Source: Lolium rigidum (taxonomy: Eukaryota > Streptophyta > Magnoliopsida > Poales > Poaceae). Taken from it: a DNA stretch of 64,000 nt. Positions within the stretch are counted from its first letter, which is position 1. Every line of letters starts with the position of its first letter. The notes under the pieces are model-generated. The model had not been told where the DNA came from, did no database searches, and saw nothing but the letters and a program-made list of their open reading frames with translations. A program made the position numbers and the translations under genes. Below are positions 9,423 through 20,651 of this stretch, in pieces. Location of the stretch: contig NC_061514.1 in assembly GCF_022539505.1 (NCBI RefSeq), forward strand, positions 342,286,644 to 342,350,643, given 5' to 3'.

Positions 9423-10717
9423 TGCCCCCCTCTTTTCTTCAATAAATTTGTGGCACTGATTGAAGTTACCCCCCTTCTCAAGCTGGATATGGGGATTCGT
9501 GGATGGTATTCTTGATCTGCTATCACCTGGAGGATATCACATCAGAGATACATCAGGTCCGGATCTGGGAAATCGTTTGTCTCCCAAGGTTCGCCATGGT
9601 CGGTAGCTCCGGGCTTTCCATCTCGAGTCTGTCGTGCATGACGAATTGGTTCAAGTGCGGGCGGTCAACGAGCAAGATTTTGGAAGTGAGCAAGGTGTTG
9701 CAGGAGCGGATCCTGCACATGAGGAATGGGGAAGCTTTCCTTGTTTCTCACTTTTTTTCTACTCATTCAGCTGCATCTAAGCGTGAAGCTCGTTGGCGTG
9801 GGGTTGATGATTTTGTCCAGGAGACTGTCTGGTTGGAAACCTTCATATGGCGTCAGGATTGTTCTCTGGTTGATCAAATGTCAGTTGTCGCCGCCTGCTT
9901 ATTGAGGATTTCTGATAATTGGTATGCAAAGCTCAACCTTCTTCATATTTTCATCTCGGAAATCCTGGACGTTAGCTTCCAACTAGTTGTTTTTGCTGCT
10001 CATTGGTGGGCATATCAGAATTGCAACAATCTTCCTAGTGTGAACTCCTGGAGCCAGCTTAATATCAGCGCAGAAGATTTGCTAGACAATTATGTTCACA
10101 CACAACACATAAACTTCAGGGCCGCAAAAATCTTGCATTTGGGTTTCTTCTACTTCAGACTGATCACTTTCGTAAATCTCGAGTTGATGGCCAGCACTGT
10201 TACAATTTATGAGTGGCATTTTCAGCGTTGCTTTAGGTGCATTTGCTTTTCATTGTCAGATGATCGTCATGTTCAAGATGCAGCCTCTATGTTGTTCGGG
10301 CTGTGTCATCAGAGGTGGACGGCAACTCCTCCGTTGTTGGTCCCCAGATTTAACGGCGGGGACACTCTTAGTTTGAGCTCGGTGAAGGTTATTTGATATC
10401 TATAACTCAGCCCTACACCTCATGTGCATATTCCAGCTGGACCGTCGGGAGAACCACTCGCGGGGCATCAACTCGATCGCACAATTGGCGAGGCCCTTGA
10501 AGACTACAGATGTGGCAACTTCGAATCCGAGTTGTCGGCGAATGATCGAACGCCGTGTGGTTCCATTTGTGATCTTCGGTATCTTCTTCATGAGTTTAGA
10601 TCATCATTTTCCCGTGTTGTGCAATTAGGCACCCATCTTTCTTGCTCTTCTTTGGAGAGCCATGCAATGATGTACCATGATCCTTAATGTCAATATATCT
10701 ACTTTTTTCAAAAAAGA
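9423..10717 (+). mobile_element. Retroposed segment with 14-bp target duplication
   Basis: The 14-base direct repeat GACCCCTTTAGCTG flanks it at 9409-9422 and 10718-10731. The segment ends in an A-rich tail (TTCAAAAAAGA). The right arm has the uninterrupted site. These traits fit a 5'-truncated LINE or another L1-mobilised transcript. The left part contains AATAAA-like sequence, so the nature of the source transcript is unclear. Confidence 0.65.
9503..10396 (+). CDS. Unrecognised 297-codon open frame in retroposed segment
   Basis: An uninterrupted frame of 297 codons fills most of the retroposed segment. Its product is rich in Phe, Leu, Ser and His and shows no motif I recognise; there is no signal peptide and no Cys/His cluster typical of LINE C termini. 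It may be a chance open frame in an untranslated region. I assign no function. Confidence 0.2.
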   Translation: MVFLICYHLEDITSEIHQVRIWEIVCLPRFAMVGSSGLSISSLSCMTNWFKCGRSTSKILEVSKVLQERILHMRNGEAFLVSHFFSTHSAASKREARWRGVDDFVQETVWLETFIWRQDCSLVDQMSVVAACLLRISDNWYAKLNLLHIFISEILDVSFQLVVFAAHWWAYQNCNNLPSVNSWSQLNISAEDLLDNYVHTQHINFRAAKILHLGFFYFRLITFVNLELMASTVTIYEWHFQRCFRCICFSLSDDRHVQDAASMLFGLCHQRWTATPPLLVPRFNGGDTLSLSSVKVI

Positions 10718-10741
10718 GACCCCTTTAGCTGGATGATTTGG

Positions 10742-12825
10742 TGAAAGTGCATGGAGCCCGCATGTGTGGTTTTGGTAATTAATGACAATCCCCATGGACT
10801 AATGTTTGCATTGAGTTATATTTGTAGGAGTTGTCCATAGGCAATGCTTGAACCATATGTTGGCTTCAAGATTGCAATAAGAAGCAAATGAAGAAGATCA
10901 AGTGTCAAGTATGTTTGAAGATGAAGATGAAGTGAGCCCTCAAGTTTAACTTCAAGAAATTAACGATGAAGAAGGAAGAAATGAAGTGCAAGTTCAAGCC
11001 GAGCCATCTCGGAGAGATCATTTGCTTGAAGCTTGTCATCCTCATGGCGATCATGGATATGTGAAGATGCACCGAAGAAGAAGCTCTCCCATAGTGGAGT
11101 ATGGGGAGCAATTCACTTGACTTCATCTAGCAAACACAATCAACAAAGGCATTCCATCTTGTTGCGGTCAACATCTTCATCATCGAGCTCAAGTGGAATG
11201 CGCAAGGTTAAGGTTTGCTCTTGATAGGATTTCTTTCTCATCGGTCTCATGGTGTAGTTGGAGACCGGTTTATAGTTTAGTTGCCATACTATCAAGAGGG
11301 CTCTCGTGTGAGTAACTCGATCATATCCTTCGGAGAGCTCAAACCTTTGCATCCTTGCATCATATTTCTTGGTTGTTATTTGGTTCTTATCCATGTGATA
11401 TTTTAGAGCTTGTGCTTATTCTCATGACAAGCTCTAGTTCTTCGAAAACGGATTTCGCATAAATCACTTGTTGCATTTCCGAGTTTGGTGATTTTCTCGG
11501 TTTCTGTGGGGTAGCTCTTGTCGTCCTGTTTACAAAAAAAATGGTTTCACTCAATTCGGAGCTACCAATCTTTAGATATTATTTTTACAAGTTTGCTAGG
11601 CCGGATATTCCGGGGACGGATATTTGCACAATATCCGGCCCCTGAAAAACGGCTAAGGACTTAAGTTCCGAAGCCCCTGGATATCGGCCGGATATTTGGC
11701 CGGATATTTTACTTGGCACCGGATAATCCGGGGGGCGGAATATCCGGCCCATGCTTAGGCCGGAATATCCGACCTAGGATTCTGCAACGGCTCGATTTTC
11801 TTGGTGGGTATAAATACCCCCCTTCTTCCTCCTTAGGATGGTGCTTCTCATACTCTCTCTCTCTCTCCTCCATTGCTTAACTTGATAAGCTTGCTCTATC
11901 TCTCAATCCCTCCATGATTCTTGCCCCCATTTGAGGGAAAAGAGAGAGTAGATCTTGATCCACATTTCTATCAATCAAATCCCTCTCTTTGTGAGTGGAA
12001 TCCTCTAGATCTTGATCTTGGAATTCTTAGTGAATTTCCTTTGTTCTTCCTCTCTTATTCCCCCAATAGCTTTTGTAGCTTTGGTGGAATTTAAGAGTGA
12101 GGGACTTGCCATTGCATTTGGTGCATCAGTTTTAGCTTTCCACGAAGATTCGTGGTGGTGAAAGCAAGAAGGTTGTTACTCTTGGGTTCTTGGAACCCTA
12201 GACCGATTCTAGGCCTTTGTGGTGATTTGTTGGGAGCCTCCACTTAAATTGTGGATGTGTGCCCCAACCTTTGTGTAAGGCCTGGTTTCCGCCTCGAAGA
12301 AAATCCCTTAGTAGAACCGTGACCTAGGCCTTTGTGGCGAGGGTCACCGGAGAATAAGGTGAGGCGCCTTCGTGGCGCTCGGTGTGTGGTGTGACTCCCG
12401 CATCTTGGGGTGAGGCCTTTGTGGCGTTGGTGTGCATCGAGCAACCACACCTCAAGGTGATGCCATTTGCGGCGTTCTGGAGAGCTAAGCCACCGCACCT
12501 CTCCAACAGAGATTAGCACTTGCAAGAGTGTGAACTTCGGGATAAATCATCGTCTCCTGTGTGCCTCGGTTATCTCTATACCCGAGCTCTTTACTTATGC
12601 ACTTTACTTTGTGATAGCCATCGTGCTTGAAGTTATATATCTTGCTATCACATAGTTGCTTGTATTGCTTAGCATAAGTTGTTGGTGCACATAGGTTAAC
12701 CATAGTATATAGGCTTTGGGCTCGACAAAGTAAACGCTAGTTTTATTCCGCATTTGTTAAGCCGATCTCGTAAAAGTTTTAAACCGCCTATTCACCCCCC
12801 CTCTAGGCGACATCCGTGTCCTTTC
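10742..12825 (+). mobile_element. Solo LTR, about 2.1 kb, family unassigned
   Basis: The segment starts TGAAAGTGC and ends TCCTTTCA, giving a terminal inverted repeat TGAAAG/CTTTCA with TG...CA ends. It is flanked by TTTGG (10737-10741) and CTTGG (12826-12830), a 5-bp target duplication with one change. The right arm shows the empty site (CTTGGCTAGC). It contains a GTATAAATACCCC promoter-like box near 11808. No internal domain or second LTR is adjacent, so recombination to a solo LTR is inferred. Confidence 0.7.
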
Positions 12826-13330
12826 ACTTGGCTAGCTAGCTGCTTGTGGGTTGGCCTGTTGGTGCGCTCAGAGAACACTATCTTGTTATTATTCCAACTA
12901 AGTATAAGCTATGCGGTGGGCTAGAGTTTACCTATCTCTCGGTACTTGGTTACCCATGACCTCTTCACATGTCGCTCTACGCGAGGCTTCTGTCTCTACC
13001 TCAATGGCAATCTCGTATCGTGGTCCTCGTCCAAGATGCAACCACGACTGAGGGTGAGGCTGGGTATCATGTTGTGTCCAACGTAGCAGTTGAGGGTAGT
13101 TGAATTCGGCAACTCCTTAACGAGCTTCATCAGACCACCCCCTACTACAGTTGCATTCTGCGGTTATGTCATCATCACCTACATGTCCATGAACCATGTC
13201 CAACATCAGCGTACCAAACACATCGAAGATTGACCTCCACTTCATTCACGATTGTGTTTCCAAGTGCCAACTTCACAAACTGCATATTCCTTCTTCTTGA
13301 TATTTCGCCGATATCCTGGCGTAGGAGAGC
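12826..13330 (+). pseudogene. Copia RT/RNase H relic (left arm)
   Basis: The sequence is a decayed Ty1-copia pol 3' part. Recognisable pieces are the RNase H region with CGGCAACTCCTTAACGAGCT (RQLLNEL), TACATGTCCATGAACC (YMSMN) and ACCAAACACATCGAAGAT (TKHIED). It is colinear with the reverse complement of about 59755-60280, so the relic was present before the duplication. Numerous frameshifts make it non-coding. Confidence 0.7.
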
Positions 13331-14004
13331 CTCAACCGCACACGGTGCCGGAGGCGGGGGTATGTTGCTCCATCAGCAACTATCAATCGGCCTCTGCAAA
13401 GAGCGGTGTTGCGGCCGCCCATGGAACTCCACGGCGCTCGCGTAGAAGATGTAACCGACGTAGTGGGGTTCCGTGTGAGCCAACCGTGGAGATGCTCGTT
13501 GCCGCCTCGCATGGAGGACCACAAAGGGCATGTATGGGTGCATTCCCATCCATATCGTGCTCGATGCAGTGCGTGCCTGAGACGGAGGAGGCTGTCGACA
13601 TGCGAGGAGGAGGGGCGGTGCTCCGGGAAGAGAGGAGCCATCGCCAGCAACACGTGAGAAGGATTCACGGGGCATCGGTCAGAGTGGGAGGCATGCATGC
13701 AGAGATGCAAAGGTGGTTGCTGGGAACGAAGGAGAGATAGAGGAGAGAGTGGCTGAGGTTGGTGGGAAGAGGCTGCCATGTATGGTATTGGACGGAAATG
13801 AAAGACAAATAACGGACACACAGACTATCCCCGGCGATGCAAAGGGCTGGCTTTAGCTCAAAGCGGACAAAAAAAATGACAGGCTACAATTTAGGTGTGC
13901 TTGTTGGGTCGTTGCGTTGAAGATGCTCTAATGGAAACAACTTTTTGTCTCTGTAGTTCTGTCAAGAACTTGTAGCATGAAACAAGTCCCACCGATAGCG
14001 CAAT
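13331..14004. repeat. Left-arm intergenic block
   Basis: This block is colinear with the reverse complement of about 59223-59745, with shared landmarks GGTGGTTGCTGGGAAC, GAGGCTGCCATGTATGGTA and GCTTTAGCTC. Open frames on both strands here are not conserved between the arms, so no gene is called. Confidence 0.7.
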
Positions 14005-14007
14005 TTA

Positions 14008-15777
14008 GAGCATCTCCAGCCGTGTCCCCCAAAGCATCCTCCAAACCGCGCCGAATTGAGCGTTTGGGGGACGTGTTTCGTTCGTGCCGCCTTTGGGGGA
14101 CGTCGCTTCCCAGTCGCGTCCCCCATACAAAAATTCAGAAATTTTAAACTTAACGAGATTCGACTAAGATTCGTCCAAACTTACATAGATTCGAACGAAA
14201 TTTGACTAAATTTAAACTAAACCTAATCTAGAACCACTTGCGGCGGCCGGAGGCGTCGTAGTACTGCTGGAAGTTGTACATGTCGTCGGTGACGACCTCC
14301 TGCTTGACGCGCTCGCCGACGGGCTCGTCGACGGGTTCGTCCTTCACCGCGCCGCTTGGTCCTGCCTCGCCGTCGTCGGTGAGGTCCATCAGCGGCTTGC
14401 CGGAGTCGCGGATGGACAAGGCGATCGCCGCGTCGAGGTCGCCCCTCCAGGCGTCCTTGTCGTTCATGGACGCCAAGAACGCCGCCCGCAGACCTGGGCA
14501 GTCCTCGGGGTCGTCGCTGCTGGCGATGAGCCGCTGCTGCCGCTCATACTCCGCCAGCAGCGCCGCCTGCGACGCTTCCTCCGGCTCCTCCTTCACCTCC
14601 GGCTTCGGGATGAGGAGGGCGCCGCCACGCCTCCCTTGCTGCCGCCGGCTGCCGCTGCCGCTGCTGCCACGCCTCGTGTTGACGGGCGTCGCCGGCTCCT
14701 CCTTCACCTCCCGTTTGGGAACGGTGTACGGCGCCGACCGGTAAGACGAGGACGGCGTCGATCGCGCCGGTCCTGAGGAAGAAGAGTGCGAGGAGGACGA
14801 GTACGTCGTCCTCCTCGGCTGCCATTGAGGAGACGGCGGCGGCGACGACGGCATCTCCAGCCTTGGAGCGCCGTTGCGGATGCCGCGGATGACGTTGTCG
14901 AGGGTGCGCCCGGAACGCCCCAGAACAGGGCGCGGCCGTCCTTGTTCCAGCTATTGGGGCCGCCGACGAGCCCCTCCATGCTGTGCATCTCGATGTCGTA
15001 CTTCGCCTTGAAGTACGTCGTCCACCAGGCGTCGTTGTTGTCGACCGCCCACGTCGGATCTAACCGCTCCTGGGCGGTGAGTTGAGCCCGACGGGCCTTG
15101 ACGGCGTCCCACCATTGGTCCGTGTGCGGCTTCGGCGGCGGCGGAACGCCAATGCCGTTCACGGCCATCTTCCAGCCGCCGCTGCTTGGTAGCCGCATGT
15201 CCGGCGGGACTAGATACCGGGCGTGGTACAGCGCCCACGCCTCCGCCACGGTGAGGCTGCCGCGGCCGAAGCCGTTCACCGCGGCGATCTTGCGGGAGGA
15301 CGAGCTCGACATTTTTGGAGAGACGAGGAGAAGATCTGGGAGGGGGAGGCGGCGGCGACGAGAAGGTTTGTGAGCGGTGAGAAACTGCAGGGCGTCTTTA
15401 AACAGCGGCGGCAGCGGGTGGTTGCACGCAATAACGCCGGCGCGGACGGCCACGCGGCCATGCACGACGAGACGCGTCCCTGCGTCGCCTGGGAAAACAG
15501 GGACGCCATTAACGTCGCTTGAACAAAGGTAGGCGACGGGGTTTTAGGCTTCCGAGCCGCTGACGCGTCGGGCCCGCGTCGTTCGCCTCGCTTTTCGTTG
15601 TGTCCGGCGTGCCCGGTGCGTCCCCTGTGGGACGGGGACGGGCTCGGGGCGCCGGACACCTTATGGGGGCGCGCCGGACAAAAATGGGCTTTGGGGGACG
15701 CGGCTGGAACGATTTTTTTGTCCGGCGCGCCCAAATCCCTTTGGGGGACGCTTTGGGGGACGCGACTGGAGATGCTC
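14008..15777 (-). mobile_element. PIF/Harbinger-type non-autonomous element, copy 2
   Basis: The ends are GAGCATCTCCAGCC and GACTGGAGATGCTC, flanked by TTA (14005-14007 and 15778-15780). The right arm reads CAATTGAAGTCC at this place, close to the empty site, so insertion followed the duplication. It carries a different cargo frame from copies 1 and 3 (14228-15312). Confidence 0.85.
14228..15312 (-). pseudogene. Transposon cargo gene, hypothetical, one frameshift
   Basis: The minus-strand frame starts at the ATG at 15312 (MSSSSSRKIAAVNGFGRG) and includes a Trp-rich segment (DQWWDAVKARR, AWWTTYFKAKYDIEMH, NSWNKDGRALFWGVPG). Near 14900 the frame shifts by one base and continues from about 14854 to 14228. 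That part holds a Ser/Pro-rich stretch, two KxEVKEEP-type repeats, an Ala-rich helix (AALLAEYERQQRLIAS), a segment like an ubiquitin-interacting motif (DAAIALSIRDS) and the end YDASGRRKWF. No established family was recognised. The resemblance to a UIM rests on a few residues only. Confidence 0.5.
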
Positions 15778-15868
15778 TTAGAAGTCCGTTTGTCTGATTA
15801 ATAAACCATAGCAACTGATCCAACAACCACATGCACTATTTCATACTTATCCGTTCCATTTTTTTTAT

Positions 15869-18169
15869 AAACTATGAGTATGTTTGGTTGCTTGGACATT
15901 TTTGTTGCAAATGCGGAGATCTTCTCCATGGACTTATGATGAACTGCCAAGTTCAAAATCATGCTATGCATGTATTTTGGTAGGTAACAATTTATTTCAG
16001 GCCCATTTATGCATTTTGTTTAAGAACTCGCAAAGCATAGTTATGTAATCGAGAACATAATATCATCCAGTTTAACCACTTGTCACAAGTGGTGACCTTA
16101 CCATGCAATACTAATGAACATCAAAGCGGAATATGCAAGTAATATGCAGAACTAAAATAAATGTTGTTCAGCCCTAGCTACTAGCAAATAGCAGTTTGTC
16201 ACGATGTTCCGTAGCTACTAGCAAATTGGTGTTTGGTACAACATAACGAGGATCAACAAAGTGCTGGACGACATAAAAGTGTTCTTGGAGGTTCATCTTC
16301 CTTGTTTCTTCAGAGCCTGGTTGTGCCTTTGCTTGCCCATATTGCGTCAGCCCGGTCCTGCCTCTCGCTCTTCCAAGCGTGACTAACACCCTGACTATCA
16401 CCATGGCCATAATCAATACCATCCGGCGTCATGGCGTCCTCATAAGGGAAGAACACATCAATACCCCACCGAGGATCTAGTTGTCTAGAATGCAACATGC
16501 AAGAAAAATCTTTACTTGGGTGGATGGAACGGCTTCTTATCAAGAATCTTAAACTCGTTCTTCAGAGAAGAGAAATCCCTCTCGATTATCACTCGCATGC
16601 TAGAGTGTCTCAGATTAAACAATTCTTTGGCATTTTTGGGCTAGTGTCTCGCAGAGAACTCATCAAGCTGATACCTTGTTGACCCGAAGGGTGGAAGAAA
16701 ACCAGGGTGCAAGCATAACTAGCATCAGCAAGGTAGAACTTGCCCTCTGGGACTATTAGGCCATCAGGTCTCTCCAAGCTGCCTGTCAGAATCGTCGCAA
16801 CAGACTGATCCGTACCATCCTGCTAAAACATATGTGAACCTCATATCAAAATCAACAGCTGCCAGCATATTTTGCCTTGTATAGTGTTTCCTCCCTTGGC
16901 ATGCGACTCGCTTCTTGGCACTCTTGCAGTGACATGAGTGCCATCAATCGCACCAATGCAATACTGACATGAAAATGAGCAAGTTGTTAGGTCTTGCTGA
17001 AATAGAACAATGTGATGCAGAAAGATATCCAGTTGCTCACCTTGAAATATGGAAACCATCGGTAGCTGTCTATGATCTTGGTGGGAATGTGGGCAGATGG
17101 TGGCTTGATCATCTAGCTCCCCAATTGCATACAAAACTTGCTTGAAATAGCGAGATATTCTATCAGTGGATCTCCTCCATGTGACGTGATGTCCAAGATA
17201 TTGAAGAAACATTGCCACTTGCTCTTCGATACAATAATGGATGATGTCTTTAAGCAACCCTCGCTAGGTTGTTAAAAGGGCCTCTTTTCATCCTCAGCAT
17301 CGGGACAACCTCTACATCGTTGTTGTTATAGATGTAGTTTAGATTGTTCATCCGCTCTCTGTCACATTCGAACATTGGACCATAGATGATAGCCGGGCCT
17401 GGCATTGGGATGAACCTCTCGCTCTAGGATCAGAAACATTCAAACATGGATCACAGCTATGAGCACATCCGTGTGAATGAAAATCTTCCGATGCTCATCC
17501 TAATTTATTCGGTGTTGCGTATAGAGAACGGCAAATTCAGCTAATTAATGGCAACATCGGTTTAAGTTCGAATGGTTTTGGCTGGTAGAAGGTTAAAAAA
17601 TGCTTATAGCAGTGCTTCAAGTCGACGCCATGTGGTGTCGTTCGCGGAGAAGACGGGGGAAAGATGGTGCTCCACACGAAGCAAGGTTTCCGCTGTCATT
17701 AACCTGCGAACCTTGCCGCCCTGGGGACGCAAAACGGGAGGGTAACAGAGTCGGTGAGGCAAATCTGCCAAGTAAGACCTGCCAGGGCCACGGATCTAAA
17801 TTGCCGCTGCTACCTTCCCTGTCCGAGAGGGAAAATGGGGTCTGGTCTCTTCTCCAACTAAGGTGACCAACTATGGGGACGGTGAGCCTACTTTTCGTGC
17901 CACACCGGCCGGCCAATTTTTTCTCTACAGCCATATTCCTATGCACCCGCACATTCCCCGGCCCGCGCACCCGACTTCCCTCCATTTGCGCCCGCCAGTG
18001 CCTATCCCAGTGACAACGGACGAATCAAGCATGCCTACTGACTGGCGGGCCTATCCTGGCCCTGCTTTAAAGCTCGTGCGAGCCAACAACGTGGAAAATG
18101 GTTGCCATCCAAATCACGAGTTTTTACATCCCTGAAGTCGGGAAACGACTTTTCGAGCAACCAAGCTCG
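15869..18169 (-). mobile_element. Decayed autonomous-type PIF/Harbinger remnant and flanks
   Basis: The right arm lacks this 2.3-kb segment; left-arm homology stops near CCGTTCCAT (about 15868) and resumes near 18170. The middle encodes a broken Harbinger-type DDE transposase on the minus strand. Exact termini and target duplication could not be fixed. The part at 17560-18169 holds only short unrelated frames and no recognised gene. Confidence 0.55.
16190..17257 (-). pseudogene. PIF/Harbinger DDE transposase fragment
   Basis: From 17257 downward the frame encodes a segment with MLKDIIHYCIEEQVAMFL and WRRSTDRISRYFKQVLYAIG, followed by the DDE-nuclease motif CIGAIDGTHVTARVPRSES. After further frameshifts, pieces like DGLIVPEGKFYLADASYAC (second DDE region) and IDYGHGDSQG appear. 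These match the order of plant Harbinger nucleases. Stops and shifts make it inactive. Confidence 0.8.
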
Positions 18170-18592
18170 CCCTATATGTTGCGTCATGAGGCTCATGTCT
18201 CGTTAGTCCCTACAATATATTGCTGCCGAACTATGAAGGGACCAATGATCAAATATGTAGTATTCGGCTCTTTTATTCAACTGTCAACTCTGGTTTATAA
18301 ATTTTTTATGAGCGAACCCGGGCAGTTATAGAGCATGGTCCTCGTGATTCTCATGTCATCGTCGCATTAGTTCTGATCCCGCGTTGGATCTTAATTAAGT
18401 GAAGCCGTATGAACACCATTCCTTGTTAATTTTACAATATCTGGAATGATTATCTGCACGCGATTTGCCATGGTCGTTACGTATAGCGAGATAATAATAC
18501 TCACGCTGCGTACTATCAATCATTTCAAGCACAGCCGAAATTCTTCCGTAACCACAACGCAGCTGCATCAGAGAAAGCAATAGCTAGCATGA
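18170..18592 (+). promoter_or_regulatory. RNase T2 upstream region, left copy
   Basis: This is the counterpart of about 58700-59130 in reverse complement. Shared landmarks include ATATTGCTGCC, GAAGGGACCAATGATCA, GTGAAGCCGTATGAACACC, ACAATATCTGGAAT and GCACGCGATTT. An ATG at 18589-18591 occupies the place of the start codon, but the LINE insertion follows within a few bases. Confidence 0.75.
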
Positions 18593-18608
18593 CACGTTAT
18601 TAATGTTT

Positions 18609-19750
18609 TTTTTTTTCGAGGATGACGTGGGGAAGGATCCCACCGTTTGTTATTCATATCTCGAAGCGCCTACGTAGCCACTCTGTATGTACATCAACGT
18701 GAAAACATGGGGGGGGGAGAGAGTACAAACCATCCACTATACAGATCGAATACAAGTGAGGAGAAAAGACTGGAGCTGGTCGAGGGAGGCTCTATCATCG
18801 ACCCGGTACCGCCATCTCCAGAGAGTGAGGTCGTCGCAAATCCTCCGAAGTACCACGGCCGATGTAGCAGTGCAAGCATTGAAGACAAGATCATTCCGGG
18901 CCTTCCACAGCCCCCAGAGGACGGCAGCCACACCGGCGTGCCAAACCGGGGTGGGGATGGGAAGGGGTGACGGGAGCTCCCAGATAGAGAAGTCCGTCTG
19001 GGGAATCCGAACCCCCAGGCAGCGCCAAATCTCGCGTGCAAGGCGGCAGTCGAAGAAGAGTTGTCGACGGGTCTCGACCTGTGGACAAGCCGCGCACACA
19101 TCCGAAGGTGCGCAGCTTTTGTAGAACAGGTTAGCCCGAGTACTCAGGCGGTCGATGTCAGCGAGGTAGGCGAAGATCCTCAGCTTCGTGGGGAGGCGCA
19201 AGGCCCACGATCGGCAGGCAGAAGTATCCTGCGGGTGAACGGGCGAGAGAAGCCGGTACGCCAGCCGGGTGCTGAAGACCGGCGCGGTTGGAGAAGCCAT
19301 ACGCCGCAGGTCCGGACCCTCCCGAAGAGGGGTGGCGTGAAGGTGCTGCAGAGCCAGGCGAAGCTCCCCCTCCGCCACAGAGGAGAGCCGTGCCTGAAGG
19401 TCGAGGCCGTGGACGGCCACCATGGCCACCGAAGCGTGGGGTCGAGTGCAGTGGGTGAAGAGCGCAGCAAACCGCTTCTCCAGCGGGTCGCCTGGAAGCC
19501 ACCTGTCGTGCCAGAAGGAGGTGGTAGTGCCGGACACCACCGTCACCCGGGTGATATCCCGGTAAAGCGGAAGGCACTCCTCGATGATCCTCCCTAAGAA
19601 GGAGGGGGAAGGGGAAGGTTCCCCAAGGTCTTATACCTGCATGTGAGAAAAACCAGTTCTTCCAAGGTAGTGGGTTAGGTTGGTGGAGTTTATGGACAAA
19701 ATTAAGCAACAAACTTCTGTTCTGCCGGCGAAGATCCTTGATGCCGAAAC
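18609..19750 (-). mobile_element. 5'-truncated LINE inserted into RNase T2 gene
   Basis: The 16-base direct repeat CACGTTATTAATGTTT flanks the insertion at 18593-18608 and 19751-19766. The 3' tail is the poly(T) run at 18606-18617 as seen on the plus strand, so the element lies on the minus strand and is 5'-truncated at 19750. It retains only the C-terminal part of ORF2. Confidence 0.92.
18737..19546 (-). pseudogene. LINE ORF2 C-terminal fragment (zf-RVT region)
   Basis: The open frame of 269 codons encodes the post-RT part of a plant LINE ORF2: SFWHDRWLPGDPL, FSTRLAYRLLSP, a WALRLPTKLRIFAYL segment, and the zf-RVT Cys motif (CAACPQVETRRQLFFDCRLA) followed by IWRCLG and WGLWKARNDLVFN. It starts at an internal Met and lacks endonuclease and catalytic RT motifs, so it is a fragment. 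Confidence 0.85.
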
Positions 19751-19766
19751 CACGTTATTAATGTTT

Positions 19767-20540
19767 CCTCCTGCTTCCCCTCCTTGTCGCCTCCTCCTCC
19801 TCCTCCTCGGCTACCGATTTTGATTTCTTCTAGAGTACCATGTTCAGCAGGTACAACTCTCATTTCTTCTACGTACCATGCTTGAACATGATGAATCAGA
19901 TGCTGAACGGCTGTTTCTGAATGCAGTGGCCTGGGTCGTTCTGCGACACCAAGGGCGGGTGCTACTTTCCGGGCAACGTGAAGCCGGCGGCGGACTTCGG
20001 CATCCACGGCCTCTGGCCCAACTACGCCACGTGCCGTCCCTCCGGAGAGATGAACAAGACGGAGTGCTGGCCGGAGTTCTGCAACGCCGCCGACACTTTC
20101 GACCCGTCGCAGGTCGGCGACCTGAAGAACGGAATGGACCGCAACTGGGCGACGCTGTCGTGCAAGAGCAACGACACAACACGGGGTTCTGGAGCCACGA
20201 GTGGGAGAAGCACGGCACCTGCTCCAACATGGACCAGCACGCCTACTTCGCGGCGCGCTCGAGTTCAAGGCCCGGTTCAACCTCACGCGCGCGGATCCTC
20301 GTCGACGCTGGCGTGGTGCCGTCGGACGAGGCGACCTACGGCGTGAGCAGCATCCTGGACGCCATCACGGCGGCGACGGGGTCGAAGCCCAGCGTCGGGT
20401 GCAACAAGGGCGTCTCCGGCGAGATGCAGCTGTACGAGGTGTACCAGTTCGTCGACCGCACAGGCACGCGCCCCGTCGACTGCCCGGGGCCGGTGCAAGG
20501 ACGAAAGTGCACAGACACAGTGCAGTTCCCCGCGTTCTAA
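19767..20540 (+). pseudogene. RNase T2 gene, left copy, disrupted
   Basis: The two-exon layout of the intact copy at 57863-58676 is still visible. The exon 1 remnant ends at 19850 before GTACAA, and exon 2 runs 19927-20540 after ATGCAG. Both catalytic motifs survive (FGIHGLWPN and WSHEWEKHGTC). The breaks are the LINE in the signal-peptide region, an in-frame TAG at 19831-19833 from a 5-base insertion, a 2-base insertion near 20175, a 1-base loss near 20252 and a 4-base gain near 20287. A Cys conserved in the intact copy (YHCVDR) is Phe here (YQFVDR). The promoter region at 18170-18592 is separated from it by the LINE. Confidence 0.92.
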
Positions 20541-20651
20541 ATCTTTGATTTTTCAGCGTTGGTGACTTGGCCGTGTGCGTCTCGTTTAGATTCCTACGAA
20601 AGCTCAGCACAACGTCCGGATTTGATCAAATGAATTTCCTGTAACAATCGC

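Larger units (their letters stand above)
6719..20610 (+). repeat. Left arm of large inverted duplication
   Basis: Blocks of this interval match the reverse complement of 57820-62256 in colinear order: 6719-7507 with 62256-60665, 9035-9422 with about 60665-60290, 12826-14004 with about 60280-59223, 15781-15868 with 59222-59135, 18170-18592 with about 59130-58700, and 19767-20610 with about 58660-57820. Everything between the blocks is later transposon insertion. The matches were judged by eye and are not quantified. Confidence 0.9.

Noticed and set aside
13252..13821. Open frames of 160-180 codons on both strands in the left-arm spacer
   Set aside because: The homologous right-arm sequence (59384-59825) does not keep the frames, so they are not under coding constraint.
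18606..18617. Poly(T) as a transcription terminator
   Set aside because: It is the LINE poly(A) tail read on the opposite strand.
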